Shown in pieces: positions 34,185 through 43,123 of a DNA stretch of 64,000 nt. The notes under the pieces were generated by a model. It made no database searches. It saw only the letters and a list, made by a program, of their open reading frames with translations, and was not told the DNA's origin. Position numbers and translations under genes: made by a program. Source of the DNA: Sphingomonas sp. PP-CC-1A-547 (lineage in GTDB: Bacteria > Pseudomonadota > Alphaproteobacteria > Sphingomonadales > Sphingomonadaceae). How positions within the stretch are numbered: the first letter of the stretch is position 1; each line of letters begins with the position of its first letter. Location: the NCBI RefSeq assembly GCF_003610375.1, contig NZ_RAPZ01000010.1, positions 34,062-98,061 on the forward strand. The letters run 5' to 3'.

Positions 34185-35837
34185 ATGTATAAATACGACG
34201 AATACGACCAGGCGATCGTCGACCAGCGCGTCGACGAGTTCCGCGATCAGGTCCGCCGCCGCCTCTCAGGTGAGCTTACCGAGGACCAGTTCAAGCCGCT
34301 CCGGCTGATGAACGGGCTGTACCTCCAGCTACACGCGTACATGCTGCGCGTGGCGGTGCCGTACGGGACGCTCGACGGCCGCCAGATGCGCATGCTCGGC
34401 CACATCGCGCGGAAGTACGATCGCGGCTACGGCCACTTCACCACGCGGCAGAACATCCAGTTCAACTGGATCCAGCTCGACCAGACCCCGGACATCCTCC
34501 AGGAACTGGCGACGGTCGAAATGCATGCCATCCAGACCAGCGGCAACTGCATCCGCAACATCAGTTCCGACCAGTTCGCCGGCGCCGCCGCGGACGAGGT
34601 CGCCGACCCGCGCCCCTGGGCCGAGCTGATCCGCCAATGGTCGACGTTCCATCCCGAGTTCACGTACCTCCCGCGGAAGTTCAAGATCTGCGTGATCGCG
34701 GCGGACGAGGATCGCGCGGCGATGCGCCTCCACGATATCGGCATCGGTCTTCACGTCCGCGACGGTAAGCTCGGCGCGAAGATCTTCGTCGGCGGCGGCA
34801 TGGGCCGCACGCCGATGATCAGCCACGAAATCCGCGACTTCGTCCCCGCCGACGACCTCATGAGCTATCTCGAGGCGTGCCTGCGCGTCTACAATCGCTA
34901 CGGCCGCCGCGACAACATCTACAAGGCGCGGATCAAGATCCTGCTCCACGAGATCGGCCCCGACGAATACCGCCGCCAAGTCGAGGAGGAGTTCACCGCG
35001 GTGAAGGGCCTCGGCCTCGATCCCCCGCGGGCCGAGCTTGAGCGCATCACGAGCCACTTCGGCGCGCCGGAGTTCGACGCCAACGCATCGGCCGATATCG
35101 ATCGCAGCGATCCCGACTTCGCGGTCTGGCTCGACCAGAACGTGAAGGCGCACAAGCAGCCGGGCTATGCGATCGTCAACATCAGCCTCAAGCCGATCGG
35201 CGGCATCCCCGGCGACGCGTCGGCGGACCAGATCGACGTGATGGCCGATCTCGGCACGCGCTACAGCTTCGACGAACTGCGCGTGACGCATGCGCAGAAC
35301 ATCGTCCTGCCGCACGTCCGCATCGCCGATCTGCACGCGGTGTGGTCGGCGCTCAACGACGCGGGTCTGGCCGAGGCCAATCTCGACCTGATCAGCGACA
35401 TCATCGCCTGCCCCGGTCTCGACTATTGCAGCCTCGCCAATGCACGCTCGATCCCGCTCGCACAGAAGATCGCAACGCGCTTCGGCAGTCTCGATCGGCA
35501 ACGCGACCTGGGCGAACTGAAGCTCAAGATCAGCGGCTGCATCAATGCGTGCGGGCACCACCATGCCGGCCACATCGGCATCCTCGGCGTCGACAAGAAG
35601 GGCACCGAGAATTACCAGCTGTCGCTCGGTGGCTCGGGCGCAGAGGACGTCAGCCTCGCGAAGATCACGGGGCCTGGTTTCTCGGAGGACGGCGTGGTCG
35701 ACGCGATCGAGCGCGTCACCGACCGGTATCTCGAAGTCCGCGAGACCGGCGAGCGCTTCCTCGACACCTACCGCCGCGTCGGCTTCGAGACGTTCAAGCA
35801 GGCGATCTACAGCCCCGTCGAGGGAGACGCACAATGA
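34185..35837 (+). CDS. cysI: Nitrite/sulfite reductase, siroheme-Fe4S4 subunit (CysI-like)
   Basis: A 550-residue siroheme reductase built from two pseudo-duplicated halves. GHFTTRQNIQFNWIQL and SSDQFAG match the N-terminal half; the four Fe4S4/siroheme cysteines lie in CPGLDYC and GCINACGHH near the C terminus. Six-electron reduction of sulfite to sulfide is the likely reaction, given the adjacent cysH. No flavoprotein partner (CysJ) is encoded here, so ferredoxin may be the donor. The stop overlaps the DUF934 start (ATGA). Confidence 0.93.
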   Translation: MYKYDEYDQAIVDQRVDEFRDQVRRRLSGELTEDQFKPLRLMNGLYLQLHAYMLRVAVPYGTLDGRQMRMLGHIARKYDRGYGHFTTRQNIQFNWIQLDQTPDILQELATVEMHAIQTSGNCIRNISSDQFAGAAADEVADPRPWAELIRQWSTFHPEFTYLPRKFKICVIAADEDRAAMRLHDIGIGLHVRDGKLGAKIFVGGGMGRTPMISHEIRDFVPADDLMSYLEACLRVYNRYGRRDNIYKARIKILLHEIGPDEYRRQVEEEFTAVKGLGLDPPRAELERITSHFGAPEFDANASADIDRSDPDFAVWLDQNVKAHKQPGYAIVNISLKPIGGIPGDASADQIDVMADLGTRYSFDELRVTHAQNIVLPHVRIADLHAVWSALNDAGLAEANLDLISDIIACPGLDYCSLANARSIPLAQKIATRFGSLDRQRDLGELKLKISGCINACGHHHAGHIGILGVDKKGTENYQLSLGGSGAEDVSLAKITGPGFSEDGVVDAIERVTDRYLEVRETGERFLDTYRRVGFETFKQAIYSPVEGDAQ

Positions 35838-36262
35838 GCGATACCCTGCTTCGCTTCCGCGACGACGAGCCGCATGACGAGCCCGCGGTGACGCTCGATT
35901 CGTTCATCGGCCAGAGCAACGCGGCGGCCGTCCGCCTGGAAGCGGGCGACGACGCCCGCGCGCTGTTGCCGCAGATCGACCAGCTTGCGCTGATCGAGGT
36001 AAGCTTCCCTGGGTACCGCGATGGCCGTGGCTATTCGTCCGCGCGAATCCTTCGCGAGGCGGGCTATACCGGCGAACTGCGCGCACAGGGCGACGTGCTG
36101 GTCGATCAGATTCCGTTGATGCGGCGTTGTGGGTTCGACAGCTTCGCACCGCAGGCGCCGATCGACATCGACGTGCTGCGCGCCAGTTTGGAGCGCTACG
36201 ACACGCCGTACCAGAAGGCGGCGGACGGCGCGGTGCCGGTGTGGAAGCTGCGCCATGGGTGA
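35834..36262 (+). CDS. DUF934 domain protein
   Basis: A 142-residue protein opening MSDTLLRFRDDEPHDEPAV, with DQLALIEVSFPGYRDGRGYSSARILRE and LVDQIPLMRRCGFDSF, the blocks that define DUF934. It is coupled to cysI by ATGA and overlaps the cysH start by 8 bp. The family is almost always found next to sulfite reductase, and an oxidoreductase-accessory role has been suggested only from context. No catalytic motif is evident. Confidence 0.9.
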   Translation: MSDTLLRFRDDEPHDEPAVTLDSFIGQSNAAAVRLEAGDDARALLPQIDQLALIEVSFPGYRDGRGYSSARILREAGYTGELRAQGDVLVDQIPLMRRCGFDSFAPQAPIDIDVLRASLERYDTPYQKAADGAVPVWKLRHG

Positions 36263-37007
36263 GCCCGCGCGCCAACTCGACATGATCGACGTCACGCCGG
36301 CGTTCACGCGCGCCGATGCGATGGCGATGCAGGAGCGGTTCGAAGGCGTCTCCGCGCAGGAGATGCTGTTCGAACTGCTGGTCGGCGAGTTGCGCGGGCG
36401 GATTGCGGCGGTGTCGTCGTTCGGCGCGGAGTCGGCGGTGCTGCTGCACATGGTCGCGCAGGTCGATGTCGACGTGCCGGTGGTGTTTACCAACACGCAG
36501 AAGATGTTTGGCGAGACGCTGGCGTATCGTGATGAGCTGGCGGAGAAATTGGGGTTCACCGATCTTCGGGTGTTCCGGCCGGACCCGCGGTTGCTCGCGA
36601 TCAAGGACAAGACGGGGTTGCGGTGGTCGTACGATCCGGATGGATGCTGCGACCTGCGCAAGGTTGAGCCGTTGCGGCGGGCGCTGGCGCCGTTCGATGC
36701 TTGGATTTCGGGGCGAAAGGGGTTTCAGTCCGGGACCCGTACTGCTCTCCCCCGCTTCGAAGAGGACGAGGGGCGGTTGAAGATCAACCCGCTTGCGGAT
36801 TGGGACAAGGCCAAGCTCGACGCCTATTTCGCCGAGCATGAGTTGCCGCGGCATCCGCTCGAGGCGCAAGGCTATCTCTCGATCGGCTGTGCGCCTTGCA
36901 CGACCAAGGTCGCCCCCGGCGAAGACCCACGTACGGGGCGCTGGCGGAGTTTCGACAAGGTCGAATGCGGCATCCACGCCCCCACCGATTACGACCCGAT
37001 GATTTGA
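36255..37007 (+). CDS. cysH: Adenylyl-sulfate reductase, [4Fe-4S] type (CysH family)
   Basis: A 250-residue PP-loop-fold reductase. The substrate loop is VSSFGAESAV, followed by FTNTQKMFGET and DPDGCCDLRKV; the C terminus has GCAPCTTKV and the catalytic KVECGIHAP. The Cys-Cys plus C-x-x-C set marks the Fe-S type that prefers adenosine 5'-phosphosulfate; plain PAPS reductases lack these cysteines. It completes the cobA-DUF2849-cysI-DUF934-cysH sulfate assimilation operon. Confidence 0.93.
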   Translation: MGEPARQLDMIDVTPAFTRADAMAMQERFEGVSAQEMLFELLVGELRGRIAAVSSFGAESAVLLHMVAQVDVDVPVVFTNTQKMFGETLAYRDELAEKLGFTDLRVFRPDPRLLAIKDKTGLRWSYDPDGCCDLRKVEPLRRALAPFDAWISGRKGFQSGTRTALPRFEEDEGRLKINPLADWDKAKLDAYFAEHELPRHPLEAQGYLSIGCAPCTTKVAPGEDPRTGRWRSFDKVECGIHAPTDYDPMI

Positions 37008-37012
37008 TCCAA

Positions 37013-37163
37013 TTCCCTCGCCCCTACGGGGAGAGGGAGGGAGGAGCCACTTGGCGACGGAAGGGAGAGGGGCGTTGGGATTCAGGTCCCTAGCCTCACT
37101 CCCCTCTCCCTTCCCACGGCAAGGGCCGTGGGCCCCTTCCCTCTCCCCGGAGGGGCGAGGGAA
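37013..37163. repeat. Palindromic repeat, family B (151 bp)
   Basis: The outer arms TTCCCTCGCCCCTACGGGGA... and ...TCCCCGGAGGGGCGAGGGAA match over about 25 of 26 bases. Inside, GGAAGGGAGAGGGG pairs with CCCCTCTCCCTTCC, and a separate small hairpin CACGGCAAGGGCCGTG follows. A close relative lies at 58351-58490. It fills the gap between the convergent cysH and dnaB genes. Confidence 0.9.
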
Positions 37164-37170
37164 AAGCGGA

Positions 37171-38661
37171 TCAATACTCGGCTAGATCCGAGAACTTGGT
37201 GATCGTCGGATCGAACTTCATCCGGACCTTGCCGGTCGCACCGTGGCGCTGCTTGGCGATGATCAGCTCCGCCAAACCGTAGACCCGCTCCATCTCCGCC
37301 GCCCAGGACGCGTGGTCTTCAAAAATCTTTGAGCTGTCCCCTTCCGCCGGCCGCTTGGGCTCCTTCGACGCGACGTAGTAATCCTCGCGGTACACGAACC
37401 AGACCATGTCGGCGTCCTGCTCGATCGACCCCGATTCACGAAGATCCGACAGCATCGGCGTCTTGTCCTCACGCGATTCCACCGCACGCGACAGCTGCGA
37501 CAGCGCCAGCACTGGGACATTGAGGTCCTTCGCCAACGTCTTCAATCCGCGCGAAATCTCGGAGATTTCCTGGACGCGGTTGCCGTCCTTGCTCTTGCCC
37601 GAGCCCGACAGCAGCTGGAGGTAATCGACCACGACAAGGCCGATCTCGTTGTTGTGGCGGCGCTGCAACCGGCGGACGCGCGTGTGCAGCGCGCCGATCG
37701 AGAGACCGCCGGTGTCGTCGATAAACAGCGGCAAATTCTCCAGCTCCGCCGCGGCTGCGGCGAGCTGCGCGAACTCGGTGCGGCTGATCTTACCCATGCG
37801 GAGCGATTCGGACGAGATTTGCGACTGCTCGGCGAGAATACGCGTCGCGAGCTGATCCGCGGACATTTCCAGCGAGAAGAACGCGACCTTCGCGCCGACC
37901 GAGTCCTTCGGCGCAATCCCGTCGGCCATGTCGCGCATCCAGCGCCGCGCGGCGTTAAACGCGATGTTGGTCGCGAGGGAGGTCTTGCCCATGCCCGGAC
38001 GACCGGCGAGGATCATCAGATCGCTGTGATGCATGCCGCCGATCTTGGCGTTGATCGAATCGATGCCGGTGGTAACGCCCGACAAATTGCCGCCCGAGTT
38101 CAGCGCGCGCTCGGCCATCTTGACCGCCGCGGTCGTCGCCTGCGCGAACGACTTCACCGTGTTTTCGGAGCCCCCATCCGCCGCGACCTTGAACAGCTCC
38201 TCCTCGGCGAGTTCGATCTGCGCACGCGGATTAACCTCCTCGGAGGTGTCCATCGCGCGATCGACCAGCGTCCGCCCGACCGACACGAGCGCACGGAGCA
38301 TCGCAAGGTCATAGATCTGCTGCGCGAACTGGCGCGCGCCGATCAGGCCTGCACCGCTGCCGGTCAGCCCGGCCAGATACGCCGGCCCGCCGAGCTCGCG
38401 CATGCCCTCGTCCGCATCGAACATCGGCCGCAGCGTCACCGGCGTCACGAGCATGTCATTGCCACGCAGCGTCTTGATCGCCGCAAAGATGCGCCCGTGG
38501 ACGGGCTCGAAGAAATGCCCCGGTTCGAGCTTGTCGACCAGATCGTCGGCGAGCCGGTTGTCGATCATCATCGCGCCGAGCATCGCGGCCTCGGCCTCGA
38601 CGTTGCGGGGAAGCTGCTGCGGCTCGGCCACGGCGGGAACGGGGAATGCGAGAGTTGCCAT
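37171..38661 (-). CDS. dnaB: Replicative DNA helicase DnaB
   Basis: A 496-residue hexameric helicase. The N-terminal domain has QLPRNVEAEAAMLGAMM. The RecA-like domain shows Walker A GRPGMGKTSLA, Walker B VVVDYLQLLSGS and the arginine-finger block RGLKTLAKDLNVPVLALSQLSR followed by DLRESGSIEQDADMV. The start at ATG 38661 (MATLAFPVPAV) is preceded by GTAGGTG; a GTG three codons earlier is possible. DnaB unwinds DNA at the fork. It is transcribed alone and ends next to the family B palindrome. Confidence 0.96.
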   Translation of the reverse strand: MATLAFPVPAVAEPQQLPRNVEAEAAMLGAMMIDNRLADDLVDKLEPGHFFEPVHGRIFAAIKTLRGNDMLVTPVTLRPMFDADEGMRELGGPAYLAGLTGSGAGLIGARQFAQQIYDLAMLRALVSVGRTLVDRAMDTSEEVNPRAQIELAEEELFKVAADGGSENTVKSFAQATTAAVKMAERALNSGGNLSGVTTGIDSINAKIGGMHHSDLMILAGRPGMGKTSLATNIAFNAARRWMRDMADGIAPKDSVGAKVAFFSLEMSADQLATRILAEQSQISSESLRMGKISRTEFAQLAAAAAELENLPLFIDDTGGLSIGALHTRVRRLQRRHNNEIGLVVVDYLQLLSGSGKSKDGNRVQEISEISRGLKTLAKDLNVPVLALSQLSRAVESREDKTPMLSDLRESGSIEQDADMVWFVYREDYYVASKEPKRPAEGDSSKIFEDHASWAAEMERVYGLAELIIAKQRHGATGKVRMKFDPTITKFSDLAEY

Positions 38662-38759
38662 CCCCTGCACCTACGCGATGCATGGGTCCTCGTCCAAGCT
38701 ATCGCGCCGGAATGCTGGGGATAAGTGACAGGGCGAATGTCCCCCGCTATCGAACGCGG

Positions 38760-39242
38760 ATGGCCGACCCGCGGATCATCGACGTGCAACTCGACGAGAC
38801 CAGTCTCGGCTGGCGCTCGCCCGACGTCGAGCAGGAACGCCGGATCGCGATCTTCGACCTGATCGAGGGCAATCACTTCGCCCCGCAGCGGGCCTATGCC
38901 GATGGATATGCCGGGCCGTACAAGATCAAGCTTCAGTCGGAGGAAGGGCGCCTCGGCATCCACATCCACCGCGAAGACGACACGCATCTTGAGACTTTGG
39001 TGCTCGCGCTCGGGCGCTTTCGCCGACCGATCCGCGACTATTTCGCGATCTGCGACAGCTATTACCAGGCGATCCGGCAGTCCTCCCCGGCGCAGATCGA
39101 GACGGTCGACATGGCCCGCCGGGGCGTCCACAACGAGGCCGCCGAGCTGCTCAAGGAGCGTCTCGACGGCAAGATCGAGGTCGATTTCGACACTGCGCGA
39201 CGGCTGTTCACGCTGATCTGCGTCCTCCACATCCGCAACTAG
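38760..39242 (+). CDS. UPF0262 family protein
   Basis: A 160-residue protein starting MADPRIIDVQLDETSLGWRS, matching the alphaproteobacterial UPF0262 family. Conserved-looking blocks are EQERRIAIFDLIEGNHFAP, YKIKLQSEEGRLGIHIHRED and RIRDYFAICDSYYQAIR-type helices ending VLHIRN. It has no membrane segment or obvious catalytic motif, and the function is unknown. It is followed 7 bp later by the GH25-like gene, suggesting one transcript with it and cytidine deaminase. Confidence 0.9.
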   Translation: MADPRIIDVQLDETSLGWRSPDVEQERRIAIFDLIEGNHFAPQRAYADGYAGPYKIKLQSEEGRLGIHIHREDDTHLETLVLALGRFRRPIRDYFAICDSYYQAIRQSSPAQIETVDMARRGVHNEAAELLKERLDGKIEVDFDTARRLFTLICVLHIRN

Positions 39243-39249
39243 AAGACCC

Positions 39250-39927
39250 ATGGCTCACGCACTTTTGAAATTCGCGGCCGCGCTGGCCGCGACCGGCTTC
39301 GTCGGTATCTGCGGCTGGACCGCCGCGACCGGCTGGCACCCCGACGTCAAACACTACCCATTGCAGGGCATCGACCTTGCCGAGAACCCCGGCCCGGTCG
39401 AATGGGGCACGGTACGCGCGAGCGGCGCCGACTTCGCCTACATCGTCGCGACGTCGGGTACCGACCGCCGCGATGCGGCGTTCGAGGCGAACTGGGCGGC
39501 ACTGCCCGACGCCGGCCTGCGCCGCGGCGCGGTCCACGTCTATTCGCTGTGTCAGCGCGCGGACGAGCAGGCGAACGCGTTCAACACCTTCGTGCCGCGG
39601 ACGTCCGACGCGTTGCCGACCGCGGTCGACATCGCGTTCCACGACGACTGCACCGCACGGCCGGATCGCGCGACGCTGATCGCCGACATCGCGCAGTTCG
39701 TGACGATGGTCGAGACGCACACGCGGCAGCCCGTGATGCTGCGGATCAGCAAGGCGGTAGATTCGAAATATACGCTGTCGGACGCCGTCCCGCGGCCGCT
39801 ATGGGCGGTGGAGAATATCCTCAAGCCCGACTACACCGCGCGACCGTGGCGGATGTGGCGCGCGAGCGATTTCCGCCGCATCGACGGGATCGAGGGACCG
39901 GTGAACTGGGACGTGGTGGCATCATGA
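39250..39927 (+). CDS. GH25-fold lysozyme-like protein, catalytic Glu apparently missing
   Basis: A 225-residue protein. An N-terminal hydrophobic segment (ALLKFAAALAATGFVGICGW) acts as signal or anchor. The GH25 barrel starts with QGIDLAENPG (Asp D42) and continues AYIVATSGT, FEANW, GLRRGAVHVYS and NWDVV. In active GH25 muramidases an Asp-x-Glu motif follows; here the same strand reads AVDIAF, giving D127 but Ala at 129. Muramidase activity is therefore doubtful. Its stop overlaps the start of cdd (ATGA). No phage genes are nearby. Confidence 0.8.
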   Translation: MAHALLKFAAALAATGFVGICGWTAATGWHPDVKHYPLQGIDLAENPGPVEWGTVRASGADFAYIVATSGTDRRDAAFEANWAALPDAGLRRGAVHVYSLCQRADEQANAFNTFVPRTSDALPTAVDIAFHDDCTARPDRATLIADIAQFVTMVETHTRQPVMLRISKAVDSKYTLSDAVPRPLWAVENILKPDYTARPWRMWRASDFRRIDGIEGPVNWDVVAS

Positions 39928-40373
39928 ACGAACAAGCAACGCAACTCGTGGCGGCAGCGCGCGACGCCTCGCGCAATGCGCACGCGCCGTATTCGCGGTT
40001 TGCGGTCGGTGCGGCCGTGCTGCTCGACGACGGCACGGTGATCACCGGCGCGAACTTCGAGAATGCGAGCTACGGCCTGTCGCTGTGCGCAGAAACGGTC
40101 GCGATCGCCACCGCGAGCGCTGCGGGTCGGCTGCGCGATATCGTCGCGATCGGCGTGATCGGCGGCGCGATGGATGTTGAGGGTCGGGCCACCGGAACAT
40201 CGCCGGTCAGCCCGTGCGGTCGCTGCCGCCAGGTCATCAATGAAGCGGCACAGATGGGCGGGCGTGACTTGCCGGTGCATTGCGGCGCGGCGGAAGGTGA
40301 TGCGATCCGGACCTACACGGTTTCGGAATTGCTGCCCGACGCATTCGGTCCGGCGGACCTTGGGGTCAGCTAA
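39924..40373 (+). CDS. cdd: Cytidine deaminase
   Basis: A 149-residue homotetrameric-type cytidine deaminase. NAHAPYSRFAVGAA binds the nucleoside, the zinc site is CAE in GLSLCAETVAI plus PCGRCRQVI, and the catalytic Glu is in CAE. It converts cytidine and deoxycytidine to uridine forms in pyrimidine salvage. The ATG overlaps the TGA of the GH25-like gene. It converges with the HPP-family gene, which ends 4 bp inside it. Confidence 0.95.
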   Translation: MNEQATQLVAAARDASRNAHAPYSRFAVGAAVLLDDGTVITGANFENASYGLSLCAETVAIATASAAGRLRDIVAIGVIGGAMDVEGRATGTSPVSPCGRCRQVINEAAQMGGRDLPVHCGAAEGDAIRTYTVSELLPDAFGPADLGVS

Positions 40374-41074
40374 GTCGCGCGGCCCAGAGGACCGCCGCCG
40401 ACACTTTGCGTACGCCGGTGCGCTGCGTGATATTCGACACGGCCGAACAACAGGTCGAGATCCTCGCGGCTGACGTCGAGCGTTTCGCCGAGATCGGCAA
40501 GCGCCTTGTCGAGATCCTCGGCCCGAAGCGCGGCTTCGATCGGCGCGGGCACGACGGTGGGAACACGGTGCGGATAGCTGTGGCCTGAAAACCGGTGGAA
40601 CAGGATTCCGCACGCGGTCAGTATGATAGCGTTCAGCGCGATCGGGACGAGCACGAACGCGAAGCCCGCATCGGCGACCGCCGGGCCGCCGACGACCGCG
40701 GTCAACGCGACCGCACCGGCGGGCGGATGCAGCGACCGGGTCAGCGACATCATCAGGATCGCCACGCCGACCGCGATCGGGGCGGCGAGTTCGGGCGCCG
40801 GTACGAGTATCCTGACGGCGACCCCGACCAGCGCGGCGATGATATTGCCGCCGATCACCGGCCAGGGCTGCGCCAGGGGGCTCGCCGGGACCGCGAATAC
40901 GAGCACCGCGGCGGCCCCCATCGGTGCGGCGATCAGCAGGAACGTTCCGTGCGGGTGAACGAACGTCGCGCTGATTACGCTGGTCAGGCCGATGCCGAGC
41001 AGCGCGCCCAGGCAAGCCCAGAGCCGATCCTTGAGATTTCCGCCTGCCAGAATGGGATCGAAGAGTTTGCGCAT
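40370..41074 (-). CDS. HPP family membrane protein
   Basis: A 234-residue protein. The HPP-family signature SLHPPAGAVALTAVVGGPAV lies in the middle, with about four hydrophobic segments (LGIGLTSVISATFV, LLIAAPMGAAAVLVFAV, NIIAALVGVAVRILV, IALNAIILTACGILFHR) and a soluble C-terminal tail. Some HPP proteins transport nitrite, but most are uncharacterised. The start is ATG 41074 (MRKLFDPILAGGN). It ends inside the last codons of cdd on the other strand. Confidence 0.88.
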   Translation of the reverse strand: MRKLFDPILAGGNLKDRLWACLGALLGIGLTSVISATFVHPHGTFLLIAAPMGAAAVLVFAVPASPLAQPWPVIGGNIIAALVGVAVRILVPAPELAAPIAVGVAILMMSLTRSLHPPAGAVALTAVVGGPAVADAGFAFVLVPIALNAIILTACGILFHRFSGHSYPHRVPTVVPAPIEAALRAEDLDKALADLGETLDVSREDLDLLFGRVEYHAAHRRTQSVGGGPLGRAT

Positions 41075-41158
41075 GCGAGACACCCGGCGGACGATGCACG
41101 GTCCATATGGCGAGATCGCCGGCAAGTCACGATGGCCAGCCGCTCGGGAGGTGGAGGA

Positions 41159-41995
41159 TTACCCCTGTGCGGGCATTTCGTAGAAGCCGCGGAAACGCTT
41201 GCTCGGCGCGAACGAACTGGTCTGGCCGATGACGGTTTCGCCGGCCCCCATCACCAGCACGCCGCTCGGTTTCATTGCCCTGGCGATCTTCGGGAACACC
41301 TCGGCCTTTGTGTCTGCGGACAGGTACAACAGCACGTTGCGGCACAAGACGACGTCGAACTGTCCGCGCGGCGGTGGGTCTGATACCAGGTTCATCCGGC
41401 GGAAGGCGACCATCCCAAGCAGGTCGGGCTTCGCCACCCAGTCGCTGCCGGTCGTGTCGAACCAGCGGATCATGCGACGCACCGGCAGGCCGCGCTGGAT
41501 CTCGAACTGCGAGAAGCGACCGGATCGCGCGCGGGCGACGGCAGCATCGGATACGTCGGTGGCGACGATCTCGGGCATGGGCATGCCACTCGTCTCGCGC
41601 CGTTCGGCGAACTGCATCGCGAGCGAGAGCGGCTCCTGTCCGGTCGAACAGCCTGCGCACCAGATCCGCGCGCGACGACCGTCACGCTCGGCGTCGGCGA
41701 CCGCCTCGGCGAGCATCTCGAATACCTGCGCGTCGCGGAAGAACGACGTCTCCTGATTGACGAGGGCATCGACGATCGAGTCGCCGATCGAACGGTCGCT
41801 TCCCTGCAGCAACTGGGTCACCAACTGGTCGAGCGTATCGAGCTTGCGCGCGCGCAACAGCGGTTTCAGCGCGGTGTCGAGCCGCCATGAGCGATAGGCG
41901 GCGATCTGTTGACCGGTACGCGCCTCGAGCAACGCGGTGAGGACGTTGATCGTCGCCTGCGACGCAGCGGGTGCGGGAACGGCGCGGGACGTCAT
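41159..41995 (-). CDS. cheR: Chemotaxis protein methyltransferase CheR
   Basis: A 278-residue CheR. The N-terminal helical domain (LLEARTGQQIAAYRSWRLD...LVTQLLQ) is followed by the NQETSFFRDAQVF motif and a SAM-binding fold with RIWCAGCSTGQEPLSLAM, EIVATDVSDAAVARA, FDVVLCRNVLLYL. It methylates glutamates on chemoreceptors. Its ATG overlaps the cheB stop (ATGA), so it is the last gene of the cheA-W-Y-B-R operon. No chemoreceptor gene is in the window. Confidence 0.95.
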   Translation of the reverse strand: MTSRAVPAPAASQATINVLTALLEARTGQQIAAYRSWRLDTALKPLLRARKLDTLDQLVTQLLQGSDRSIGDSIVDALVNQETSFFRDAQVFEMLAEAVADAERDGRRARIWCAGCSTGQEPLSLAMQFAERRETSGMPMPEIVATDVSDAAVARARSGRFSQFEIQRGLPVRRMIRWFDTTGSDWVAKPDLLGMVAFRRMNLVSDPPPRGQFDVVLCRNVLLYLSADTKAEVFPKIARAMKPSGVLVMGAGETVIGQTSSFAPSKRFRGFYEMPAQG

Positions 41996-43110
41996 GGTCG
42001 GCGTCGCGTCGCTGCGAGGCGACCGATCGCGTCGGGGGCCAGCACGGCGTCGGCGATGCCCGAGGCGGCGATCGCACCCGGCATGCCCCACACCACCGAG
42101 CTTTGCTGATCCTGCACGACGACGCACCCGCCGCTGTCGTGGACGCGCCGTGCCCCCTCCGCGCCGTCGCGCCCCATCCCGCTAAGCACGACCGCGAGCA
42201 GACGCGCCCCATAGACGTCGGCGAGCGAGGCGAGCATCGGGTCAACGGACGGCATGCACCCACTCGGCGCAGCCTCGTGCGTCAGGCGGAAGGCAGCGCC
42301 GCCTTCGGACAGCTTCACGGCTTTGAGATGCGCGTCGCCGGGTGCGATGATGATCCGGCCCGGACGGATCCGCATCCGATCGACCGCGACGTCGCACGGG
42401 CGTCCGGCAAGCCCGGCGATCTGCGCGGCGAAATACGGCATGAACGACGCCGGCAGATGCTGGGTGATGACGATCGGCAGGCGGAACACGGCGGGCATCT
42501 GACCGAACATCTGGCTCAGCGCGTGAATGCCGCCGGTCGAGGCACCGACCGCGACGATGTCATAGTCGTCGCTGGTCGCGACCCGGCGGATCGGCAGCGG
42601 ATTGTCCTTGGGCGGCGTCGGCACGGCTGGTGAGCACACGACCAGCGCAGGTGGCATCTGCGCCGGATACTCACAAAGCATCTCGAGCTTGTTGACCAGA
42701 GCCGAACCGAACCGCGTCGACAGGGCACTCGTCGACGGCTTGGTCAGCGTCTCAGCCGCGCCGAGCGCCATCGCGCGGACCGCGGTCGCGCCGCCCTCGT
42801 CCGCGCTGGACGACACGATCAGGACCTTCGCGCCCTGCCCCGCTGCGATCAGGTCGGGCAATGCGCTGAGCCCGTCGATCCCCGGCATCTCGATATCGAG
42901 CAGGATGAAGTCGACCGTCACGCGATCCAGGAATGCCAAGGCCGCAGCGACGTTGCCGACCGCGCCGACGACCGAGAACCGGTCGCTCGCATCGATCAGC
43001 CGAGCGATCACCGCGCGGACGACCACCGAATCATCGACGATCAAGACCCGGGCGGAGTCGAGCCCGTCGCGGTCCGCATGCCGCTCGGCAGAGTGGGTCC
43101 GGGTCGTCAC
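41992..43110 (-). CDS. cheB: Protein-glutamate methylesterase/deamidase CheB
   Basis: A 372-residue CheB starting at a GTG. The receiver has VLIVDDSVVVRAVI, phosphoacceptor Asp in FILLDIEMPG, SSSADE and TLTKPS. After a linker, the esterase has Ser in VGASTGGIHAL, His in VITQHLPASFM and Asp in GMGRDGAEGARR. Phosphorylated CheB removes methyl groups from chemoreceptors, working against CheR, whose gene it overlaps. cheY begins 13 bp upstream. Confidence 0.95.
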   Translation of the reverse strand: MTTRTHSAERHADRDGLDSARVLIVDDSVVVRAVIARLIDASDRFSVVGAVGNVAAALAFLDRVTVDFILLDIEMPGIDGLSALPDLIAAGQGAKVLIVSSSADEGGATAVRAMALGAAETLTKPSTSALSTRFGSALVNKLEMLCEYPAQMPPALVVCSPAVPTPPKDNPLPIRRVATSDDYDIVAVGASTGGIHALSQMFGQMPAVFRLPIVITQHLPASFMPYFAAQIAGLAGRPCDVAVDRMRIRPGRIIIAPGDAHLKAVKLSEGGAAFRLTHEAAPSGCMPSVDPMLASLADVYGARLLAVVLSGMGRDGAEGARRVHDSGGCVVVQDQQSSVVWGMPGAIAASGIADAVLAPDAIGRLAATRRRP

Positions 43111-43123
43111 GGCCAGGCCTGGA

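Noticed and set aside
39250..39927. A phage lysis module around the GH25-like protein
   Set aside because: No holin, portal, terminase, integrase or att-like repeats are nearby, and the flanking genes are housekeeping genes.
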